From positions 163,365 through 227,364 of the forward strand of contig WTPW01001159.1 of the NCBI GenBank assembly GCA_009809945.1: a stretch of DNA of 64,000 bases. The letters run 5' to 3'. Under the pieces are notes generated by a model. The model saw nothing but the letters and a program-made list of their open reading frames with translations. It was not told where the DNA came from and did not search any database. Positions 56,155 to 64,000 of the stretch are shown one piece after another (within the stretch, counting starts at the first letter, position 1; each line of letters begins with the position of its first letter). Position numbers and translations under genes: made by a program. Source of the stretch: Gigaspora margarita. Taxonomy: Eukaryota > Glomeromycota > Glomeromycetes > Diversisporales > Gigasporaceae.

Positions 56155-56385
56155 TAGTTCGTAGTTTTATATCGATCTACCAACCGCAAGATGTAGTAAT
56201 ATGATCAAGTTATTATGCTTTAACGCTTTTGATTGGATATACAATCCGTAATCAAAAATGTTAAGACTAAAATATCAATAAGCAAGTTATGATCAAGAAT
56301 GTTATCACAATTCGAATTGTAGCAATTGTATCATGATGGTACCAAATCAACCTTGACCACATATAGTACTATGTAGAAAATTCTT
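56155..56385 (+). repeat. dispersed repeat, second copy (first at 2868-3135)
   Basis: Same block order as at 2868: GTTCGTAGTTTTAT, TCGATCTAC, ATCAAGTTATTA, TTTTGATTGG, TATGATCAAGAATGT, CACAATTCGAAT and ACCAAATCA. Confidence 0.65.
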
Positions 56386-57153
56386 TACAGTATAATCGAT
56401 CTTATATGGCATTGATCAACATGATGGGAAAGGCATTGAATTTGCACCATGCATATGTCGATATTATTGTTATCTCATTTTTGTTTGATCTTCCCACGTT
56501 CACATTCCTGCTCCTGCAGATACCCTGTGATCTTTACTCATGAGCAGAGATACATGTGATAACCACTATCGTGGCTGCATGTGTAGCGGGAGGATTGTGT
56601 GGCTGCTTTTCCATTTCTATCACATGATGTGCCTAGTGATGTAAACCTACTGGGCATCCAGGATTATGATCTGGTAAAGGTCAAATTATGCAGCCTGTAA
56701 GTTACAAATTATGCGAATTATGCGGACCCCAGAATTAGGGTTAAAAAAATTTGCAGCCCAAATATCAAAATCTGCTATAATGCAATACAAACATTTATAA
56801 CCAAAAATTTAGTCTATGAAACTTTTACGTGTTATTATATAAATCATATTTTCAAACTCTAACCTAATTGCAAGATTTTATCCCTAATCTAAAAGCACAA
56901 AAGTTTACTATAAATTTTTGTGTTTTAATTTTGCCCATGTCAAAAATTACAAGTACATATGTACGTACATTGCATAACTTATATTGCACAACCAATAGTG
57001 TGTTGGCATATGATTGTTATACCAATGCTATAAAAGTTCTGGTATAATAAATAATTGTTACTACATTCGGATCTATTAATTAGTGTGGATACTATGATAG
57101 TTTAGCCAGCATGATTCACATGATACAACTCAGAATTAGAGTATATGAGAGGC
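56386..57153. other. non-coding DNA, partly GC-richer
   Basis: CATCCAGGATTATGATCTGG (56656) resembles GTTCAGGATTATGGTCCAG at 23639, pointing to a dispersed repeat. No gene. Confidence 0.4.
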
Positions 57154-57660
57154 TGTGAATGAAGTCACAGGACAGCCATTTGTCATGAGACCCTGGACCA
57201 GGCCATGACGTAGAGCGAAGGGTGTCAGGTTTGAGGTATTGGTGGTTAATATGAAATAGTAGGAGAGTCAGGTGAGTATGAGATATTGCGTGGGAATTAT
57301 TGTTGTGGTTGAGTAAGTATGAGGTATTGGTGATGAAGCATGGGAGTTAGGTAAGAGTGGGGTAAGAATGAGGTTTGCATGGAAGATTATATGGTTGAGT
57401 TGAGTAAGGATGAGTTCATAAGAGATGGTTATTTAAGGAAAGAGGAGTGAGAATTTGTTCTCCCTCTTTTGCTTTTGCTGCTGAGCTCGGTGCAAGTCTA
57501 GCTTGTTGTTAGTACTTGCCCACCCACCCCTGGGAGCAGGTTCCAGTAGATTAACGGAATGATCGATAGCCCGGATGGCTATCTCAGATAACGCTTCAAT
57601 AGCCTGACTATACAGCTCAGATATCGAAAGAGAAGAAGTAGATATAAGGCCGGTTTGGCG
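57154..57660 (+). repeat. GC-richer block with imperfect GAGTAAGTATGAGGTATTGG repeats, LTR-like
   Basis: Purine-rich units of about 35-45 bases (GGTTGAGTAAGTATGAGG, GGTAAGAATGAGG) fill 57220-57420. They are followed by a TATTTAAGG box (57432), a C/T stretch and a short hairpin GATAGCCCGGATGGCTATC (57566-57584). The order repeats-TATA-leader resembles an LTR U3/R, but TG...CA ends with a target duplication were not found. The ORF at 57579-57893 (minus) has no domain. Confidence 0.35.
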
Positions 57661-57764
57661 ATACTAGGAATGACTGAGAGGCCACATGGGCAGCGAGGCA
57701 AAATCCCATATGTGTATTTCATAGTTGTGGAAATATGGGTCGAGTAACAAAATATAAACTCATA

Positions 57765-58003
57765 CATGGAGTCACCAAAATTCTGGGTCGAGATGCGTCG
57801 GAGTGCATCAGAATCATGATCGGCTGGACCGTAATTGATCAATTTTGCCCCATGATCATAAAAAATTTTTACTAATGAATCATATTCATTCATTAAGTAA
57901 AAAATGCCCAGCTGGTAATTTTGCTATAGAACCTGCTAACAAGTAGAGCTAAACGTCGACCTATATCTGATGCATCTGACCCAGAAATTTTGGGACAGCC
58001 CTG
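57765..58003. mobile_element. 239-bp MITE (Tc1/mariner type, TA target)
   Basis: CATGGAGTCACCAAAATTCT and the complement of CAGGGCTGTCCCAAAATTTC are inverted termini between TA dinucleotides, continuing as GGGTCGAGATGCGTC / GATGCATCTGACCC. No coding capacity. Confidence 0.7.
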
Positions 58004-58180
58004 TAAAAATCTATAATATAGCCCGACTTGATATCGCATTCTGTGCAACTTAATCTGTGTGATATCAATTGACCAATAGAAATTTTTTTATACGAGAGAA
58101 TGGATAAATTATGCAAGATTATGCAAATTTCATTAAATTATACGAAATCGCATATTTTGTGCTATAAGGTAAATAAAAGA

Positions 58181-58345
58181 TTATAGCAGATCAGTATGGT
58201 ATAAGTGAGCAAATCCGTATAGTATAGGCCAAATTTAAGATCTATACTATACCGATCAGCTATAATTCCTAACCCTAACCCTAATTATATTACATCGGAT
58301 CAGTATAGTACAGATTTAAAACTTCGGCCTATACTGATCTGCGAA
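58181..58345. repeat. inverted repeat related to the 4104-5590 element ends
   Basis: TTATAGCAGATCAGTATGGT (58181) matches TTACAGCAGATCAGTATGGT at 4104, and CTATACTGATCTGC closes the right side. A CCTAACCCTAACCCTAA run lies in the loop (58267-58284). Confidence 0.65.
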
Positions 58346-58371
58346 ATACCTGGTAAATTATATGGCATTTA

Positions 58372-58560
58372 TATTTGTTGGCTTTGCATACCAACTATTG
58401 ACCGGCGTTTGAGATTTTAAATTTTATGCACGTGAGTTACACATGTTATCTGAAAAATTTTAAATCTGTTCTGGATTTCCGGATAGCATGTGTAACTCAC
58501 GTGCATAAAATTTAAAATCTCAAACGCCAGTCAACAGTTTATATGCAAAACCAACAAATA
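58372..58560. repeat. 189-bp near-perfect palindrome
   Basis: TATTTGTTGGCTTTGCATA / ATGCAAAACCAACAAATA at the ends. The inner arms (GAGATTTTAAATTTTATGCA, CGTGAGTTACACATG) are matched base for base on the other side. Arms are about 80 bp. High identity suggests recent origin or arm homogenisation. Confidence 0.85.
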
Positions 58561-58588
58561 ATCTAGTTATTCAAGCACAAAGTACTTA

Positions 58589-58655
58589 TAACTACAGTAC
58601 TATAGTATTCTAATACTAGTAAAGCACTATCACGCTTTACTAGCATTAGAACATT
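58589..58655. repeat. hairpin TTCTAATACTAGTAAAGC
   Basis: TTCTAATACTAGTAAAGC is mirrored by GCTTTACTAGCATTAGAA, loop about 8 bases. Confidence 0.8.
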
Positions 58656-58700
58656 ATTGTACCTTACCATTATTTGGCATATGATTTGTCTAGTCAAATT

Positions 58701-58721
58701 TTAAGCACCTTCGGTGCTTAA
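58701..58721. repeat. perfect hairpin TTAAGCACC-TTC-GGTGCTTAA
   Basis: 9-bp stem with a TTC triloop, the same loop as at 557-575. A smaller GCAC-TTC-GTGC follows at 58766-58776. Confidence 0.85.
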
Positions 58722-58776
58722 TATCGCCCAATCAAATAGCATACAGCAAATAACTCAGTTAATCAGCACTTCGTGC

Positions 58777-59034
58777 GAAATAACTATTAATTATGCGGTT
58801 ATTATTCCGAAACATATTATATGGTTTTAGATTATGTGCATTCTTTTCATATCTTGAATATTTACAATCTTAATTTTACAGTAAAATCCTATTTTTTTGA
58901 GTTTATTGGTAAATTTAAGGTTTATGCTGTACTTAAAGTACTAGCAGAAAATTATGACACACTTTTACCAAATATAGAAATTTTATAAAAATTGATTTAA
59001 CAAATCTAAAAATTTATATATAAATACTTTAAAA
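58777..59034. other. AT-rich DNA
   Basis: Nothing recognised. Confidence 0.5.
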
Positions 59035-59200
59035 TATAATTAAAAATAAAAAATAAAAAAAAATAAAAAAAATTAAAATTTTTAAAATATAATTAAAATA
59101 AAAAATAAAAAAAAAATAAAAAAAAATTAAAATTTTTAAAATATAATTAAAAATAAAAAATAAAAAAAAATAAAAAAAATTAAATTTAAATTTTTAAAAA
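59035..59200 (+). repeat. ~60-bp A-rich tandem repeat, three units
   Basis: Units of AATATAATTAAAAATAAAAA followed by ATTAAAATTTTTA. Two Ns near 59202 mark uncertain bases at its end. Confidence 0.8.
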
Positions 59201-60589
59201 NTNAAAAAGTTTAAACTTAAATTTAGAACTAAATAAAAATTAGCCTAAATTTTAGGTTTAATTTTAGATTTTTACTTAAAAAAATTAAAAATTTATTTAA
59301 TTTATATAAAAATTTTTACTTATGTTCTTCAAAAAGTATTAAATAGTTTGCTATAAATATTTTATAAAATAACTTAGTAAAATTTTTTATAAAAAATTTT
59401 TATTAATTTAATTTTTAGTATAATAAAACCTAATTTAAGTTTACTAAATTTAAATTTAAATTTTTAAAAATTTAAATTTGATTTTTTGATAAATTTTTTA
59501 GTTTTTATTATTAATTGTATTTTAAGAAATATATAAAAAAATTTTTATGCTTTTTTAATCAATTTTAAACAATTTTTATATTTAGTAAATGTTAAAAGTG
59601 TCATAATTTTCCACCAGTACTGTAGAAATTGGGGTTGAATCAAAGTTATATTTGACCTAAGAGTTTGATTTAAATCATGCTTTGATACTAAAGTTGTAAG
59701 AAATTCTATGTTTAATGCTTTTAAAATTTTTTTGAAGTTAGAGTGAGGCTAGTAATGTTCTTTTAGAACTCTAAGTGCTAATTATATTGTTCTTTAAACC
59801 TTAGAGTTAGGGTGAGTAGGACCCTGAGCTATATATAGATAGGTAGCAATTTGCTTTTGCTTATTTTTGACTATTTTTTGTAGATCTTTTCTATATTTAG
59901 TAATATTAATGCTTATTTTTAACTATTTTTCTGTAGATCTTTTTTATTTTTAGTAATATATTAAGATTTTTTAAAATTGTTAGCTGTTCATAGATTGCTC
60001 GGGGTCCTGGGTGAGTACTACTAATATTGCTCTTTTAGGTTATAGGTTTTTTAGAAAAATATTTTAGTTTAAAAATGCTTTTTTTTAGATTAATTGAATC
60101 TTTTTTGTATGCTATTGGTACTATATACATGCATATGTACATGTATACATGCTTATATTCATACAGTTTGTACTTATCTATAAACATTTCTATTTATGGA
60201 TTTTTACAAAGCTGTCACCAAATTTCTGGATCAGTTGCATCAGATCTAGATTTGCATTTAGCCCTACTTGCTAGCAAGTTCTATAGCAAAATTATTAGCC
60301 AGGCATTTTTTACTTAATGAATGGATATAATTTATTAGTAAAATTTTTTATGATCTTGGGCAAAATTGATTAATTCTGATACAGCTAACCATGATTCTGA
60401 TGCACTCTGATGTAACCTAACCTGGATTTTGAGATCTCCCCTGCATAAGTTGTATGTATGTTCATATGTATACAATAATCTTTAACCTGATTTTGGAAAA
60501 ATTAGAACTAAATAATTCTGCTCATTTTATGCTCAAAATATTTAAGTTTACTAACTAAGTCCCCAGTAAAATAAAACCACTAAACCTCA
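59201..60589. other. AT-rich DNA with a ~62-bp duplication
   Basis: GCTTATTTTTRACTATTTTT and GTAGATCTTTTYTAT repeat at 59858 and 59920. The ORF at 60075-60317 spans a CATATGTACATGTATACATG run and is unsupported. Confidence 0.45.
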
Positions 60590-60800
60590 TTGCAGATGCA
60601 CCAATCAAATGATCTATACTAATTAAATACTAATTAAACAATTGAATTTTTAAAATAACAAAAGCATATATTAGAATTAGAATTGTGACTGAAGTTAGGG
60701 TTTATCTTATAGTAAAATTTTACAGAGATTTTTTTTGTAGTGCCCAATAGGTAATGTAGAGAATTGATTGTTAAAAAAGATTAATTATGCATTTGCAATA
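60590..60800. repeat. diverged copy of the MITE core seen at 36226 and 53142
   Basis: GTTAGGGTTTATC followed by ATAGTAAAATTTTACAGAGA matches the shared core. The flank GCACCAATCAAATGATC resembles inner terminal sequence of the 36226 copy. Confidence 0.45.
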
Positions 60801-61961
60801 ATCTTTCATAGTCCTACTAGGGTAGCTATGTCAGTTATCTGAAAAGCTTTGCTTAATGCTAAAATATTAATAAGTATTAGCATTAAATGTAGCACAAAAT
60901 TTGAAATTAACATACTTTTTTATTAGTGTATAATAGAAGCTTTTATAGTCAAGATTTTGGCTACTATAGTATTAGTTTCTTAATATGCAAAAATGTTATA
61001 ATAATTAGGTTCTTATATTGAATATATACTATATATTACCATATAATTTATATATGTATTTTTTGAATTTAATTGGTTAATTTAAGGTAGGATATTAATA
61101 ACCCCTACTATTAATTATATTTGTTCTTTATCTTAATTAATAAATATTTAGATTGTCTGAAGTTAATTATTCAGTTAACACTTCAAATTAAATTTAGTCC
61201 AAAGATTTTAGTTGAGCTCTAATTAGGTCAGAAAAATTTGATTCAGTAGTAACATTACATTCCTCTTACAAAAGAGATAAGCAAAAAAAAAATTTTTTTA
61301 ATAAATAAAATTTTTAATGTATTTATTCAAGAAAAAGACTTCTTATGTACATTACAATTTTTTTTAGCAAATTCTCATAATCTAGTGATCAGATCTGCAT
61401 TATTTTAAAGTATGCAGCTAGTAATATATAATGATATTTTTAGCATACAGTACATATAATGCTTATATACAAAATTAAGATTATACTGTAATAAAGTTAA
61501 ATTAGTATCTATATTTTAATTTTTTAATATTAATCTATATTATATTTAATGTAATCTTTAAACCTATTTTAAAAAGCAAATATTTAATATAGCAAATTAA
61601 TAATATACTGCATATCTTGCATTACATAGTGACATGCTTAGATATTTAATTCTTTTCATTTATTAATTTTTGTATATTTATTAACTATTATTTATATAAA
61701 AATTTTTAAATCATTATATTTATTTGTTTTTTTTTATTGTTTAATTATTTGCAATTATTTATTATTCAAATGCTTTAGTTATTTAGTTTTATTTATTTCT
61801 TTATTTGTTTGACATTTGAATGATTAACTTGTAGTTAGTATAAGGTTTCAGATTATTGAAAAATTGATTTAAATTTATTTTGAAAAAAAATTAATATTTA
61901 TATTATAAGAAACTGCAAGATAATTATTATTTATATTTTATTTTATGTAAATTTATTGTTT
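60801..61961. other. AT-rich DNA without recognisable genes
   Basis: Only AT-rich low-complexity DNA, plus a short fragment (TCTCATAATCTAGTGATCAG, near 61375) related to the MITE at 32339-32553. Confidence 0.45.
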
Positions 61962-62007
61962 AAATATGGGTCTTTGCTTTGATTTTCAAAGCAAAGACCC
62001 CATATTT
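61962..62007. repeat. near-perfect hairpin AAATATGGGTCTTTGCTTTGA
   Basis: 21-base arms with a TTT loop and one extra C on the right arm. Confidence 0.9.
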
Positions 62008-62559
62008 GTTATATTTATTTTAAATTAGTAGTATAAACTGTTGTACTGGTAAATCATATTTTATGGTTTAAATTTTTAATTTTTTAATAATAATAGATTA
62101 TACTTTATAAGAGAACATAGTTAAGAGCAAAAATGTATTAGTTTTGTAATTGATACTAAACCTGATTGTGAAATAATGCATAATGTACAAAATTGAAGAC
62201 AATTTTGCTATAAAAACTTCTTTTCTGTTATTATGTTTTTTTTTAGCATAAAATAATATATAATTTTTATTTTGAATTAATATTAATATTTACCAAAAAA
62301 ATGATGTTATTTCTGTTGATTGTTATAGAATTGACAATGTTTTTCATTATGTTACACAATTTATAATTAGATATATGCATATATGCAATTGTTATACAAG
62401 TTAAGCAATTTCAAGTTCTGCAAAATATTTATTTAGTGAATTACTTATATTCTAATGCTATTTCTAAAATTCTGATAACTTTGGTGTATCACAAAAAAAT
62501 AAATTCCTATTACAAGTTTTTCTAATATATTTAAAAGTGATTTAAGTATATTTCAAAAA

Positions 62560-63010
62560 TTTTTATCATAAATATATTCTTTAATTTCATTATCTATTTC
62601 AATAGAAATATTACTAAATATTTTAGTAATAGTAAGACTTAAGGCTAATTGAATTTATATACAGAATCTAATCATTTTGCTACTAATATCAATAAGCTTT
62701 AACAGAAAGTTTTAATGGCTTATAATTAGAACCATATTTTTCTCTTTGATATTTTTTTAAAACAGTAGTTAAATAATATGATAATGAAAAAAATAACATT
62801 TTTTTTTTGCTATTCAAAAATATTTTTAGCACATTCAATCTTCATAATACCACTAATTAAAAGATTTATTTTATAAGCTAAACATCCAAATATATAATTA
62901 AAAAATAGATTTTTTCTATAGTTTTCATTACTAATGCATTATTAGTAATAATAGCTAAAATTTTGTAATATCAATATACAATATTCCCTTTAGCAATATT
63001 AATTGCATTT
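62560..63010 (-). pseudogene. second hAT-like transposase remnant
   Basis: On the minus strand, AIITNNALVMKTIEK with YFLIIYLDV (about 62880-62960) resembles the TDN...M...LGC region of hAT transposases. LTTVLKKYQREKYGSNYK with PLKLSVKAY (about 62690-62780) resembles the later QxxKYG...LKLPVKTRW segment. The order and spacing fit, but every segment is short and stops separate them. It differs in sequence from the hAT remnant at 34215-40058. Confidence 0.5.
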
Positions 63011-63385
63011 TGTTGCAATTTGTTCAGTAGATTTTGCAGATATAAATACTGAAATTAGGGTAGTGAATATAATATTAGTTCACTGCTCTTTATTTAAAAT
63101 AGACCTAAATAAATTAATATAAATATTAATTTATTATTTATTAATTTTTTTAATTTAAAATAATAAAATTTTATTTATAATTTTTCATTTTATTAAAATT
63201 AAAATAATAAAAATAATTTTTTAATTATTAAATAAACTTAGATATAATATAATATAAAACTAATTATAATTTATTACTAACATATTATAATATATTTTTT
63301 AATAATAATTAAAAATCTTATTTACTTAGATATAATATAATATAAAACTAATTATAATTCTAATTTAATTTTTTTTTTTTTTTTA
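63011..63385. other. AT-rich DNA with a duplicated block
   Basis: TTAGATATAATATAATATAA followed by AACTAATTATAAT occurs at 63239 and 63328. It ends in the poly(T) that is the tail of retroposon copy 3. Confidence 0.6.
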
Positions 63386-64000
63386 AAGTGTCCGTCTTCG
63401 GGAACTGGGAATTTTTTATTCAAGATATTAGGGCTGTTGGTATCCACTTAAGGGAATACCGGCATTTGTTACATTGATGAGAGTACAACTAGCCACACCT
63501 GCAACTTTTGGTTGCCTATTTAAGTAGCCACCCGAGGGTCCTACACTAGCTGCCATACCTGCAACCCGCATACTGGCATTGCCTATTTAAACCCTCAGGT
63601 CTCTGATCTGCCTGCCAACCCATCTTGTATCACCGGTACAGCCACCAGTTTCTAAGCCTGGAGTTCGTACCGGATGCTAATCACCACCCTTAGGACTAAT
63701 TTATCCTTGACGGAAAACTTGGTAGAGCAGTTCCTGTCCCACCCAGGTATTACCTACACTTCGGTAACTTACGCTACAGCTTTACCTATATACTTGCAGT
63801 CCAGGGGTTACCTAAACCACTACCATTACCTACTTCTGCCCTTGTAAGGTTCGCTCCAACCCCAGCACCCACCTCACCATCCTACCGGTCCTTATACCGG
63901 ATCCACAAACTTTCAAACCAGTTAGCCCAGAAGGGTCGATATGGCCTTCTTCCCTTTGTACCTAATTCCGAAACATAGGTCCTATTCCTCCGGTGCGACT
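63386..64000 (-). mobile_element. SINE-like retroposon, copy 3 (minus strand, runs off the window)
   Basis: In minus-strand sense it ends TTGAATAAAAAATTCC...GACGGACACTTT then poly(A) (poly(T) at 63369-63385). It carries the same blocks as copies 1 and 2: CCTTACAAGGGCAGAAGTAG, GCGTAAGTTACCGAAGTGTA, GTGGGACAGGAACTGCTCTA, GATAAATTAGTCCTAAGG. Its 5' part lies beyond the right edge. Confidence 0.85.

Noticed and set aside
58267-58284. Telomere repeat (CCTAAC)n
   Set aside because: Only about three units inside a palindrome; the similar short runs at 7278 and 53220 are also too short for a telomere.

Overview
The window is very AT-rich eukaryotic DNA, almost free of intact genes and packed with nested, decayed mobile elements. 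The likeliest source is an arbuscular mycorrhizal fungus (Glomeromycotina, Rhizophagus-like). This is inferred from the LINE reverse transcriptase and endonuclease style (GQGE, PLLW and YIDD boxes; IDLFFKHDFKFR; GDFN), from short T-rich introns of about 70 bp, from pyrimidine-rich leaders before start codons, and from gaacct/gaaac/tttcgg repeat families that I associate with these fungi. No database search was possible. Two runs of N (28126-29000 and 50618-50949) and several single Ns mark assembly gaps, mostly inside repeats.

Layout. 0-11 kb is a field of inverted-repeat (foldback or MITE-like) elements. The largest are 4104-5590, whose arms carry 16-18 bp TTGACGAAACCTATGAC-type tandem repeats, and 8081-10617, with arms of about 700 bp. 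Two TTTCGG minisatellites share the same junction sequence. 11.2-14.1 kb is a repeat of about 2.9 kb with a TIR element nested in it; a shorter copy lies at 47.1-49.2 kb. 14.8-24.1 kb is a mirror-image locus built of palindromic satellite units of about 185-200 bp. It was invaded by a small TIR element and then by a LINE (16258-22828, minus strand) with poly(A), 14-bp target-site duplications, endonuclease, reverse transcriptase and RNase H domains, all broken by frameshifts.

24-30.5 kb is the only part that looks like host gene space. It holds a 50-bp minisatellite, a small acidic-tailed ORF with a cysteine-containing N-terminus (26601-26924), a frameshifted exon fragment (27422-27766), a satellite with exon-like modules around the first gap, and a convincing three-exon gene (29699-30262) for a basic, serine-rich protein.

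32-40 kb is a decayed BED-finger hAT transposase gene on the minus strand, split by at least four younger insertions. 41-49 kb contains T-rich minisatellites, a 525-bp palindrome and two copies of a long SINE-like retroposon, both with clear target-site duplications. A third copy runs off the right edge at 63386-64000. 49.8-52.7 kb is a Tc1/mariner element whose left TIR was split by an element with an 8-bp target-site duplication. 54940-55256 is a solo LTR. 57-59 kb is a cluster of short palindromic elements. 62.56-63.01 kb is a second hAT-like remnant.

No operon or cooperating pathway is present. What ties the window together is the layering of insertions, which gives a relative chronology. 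The more unusual structures are the tandem palindromic satellites, a sequence motif shared between otherwise unrelated foldback elements, the long tRNA-headed retroposon, and the exon-like satellite at the first gap.
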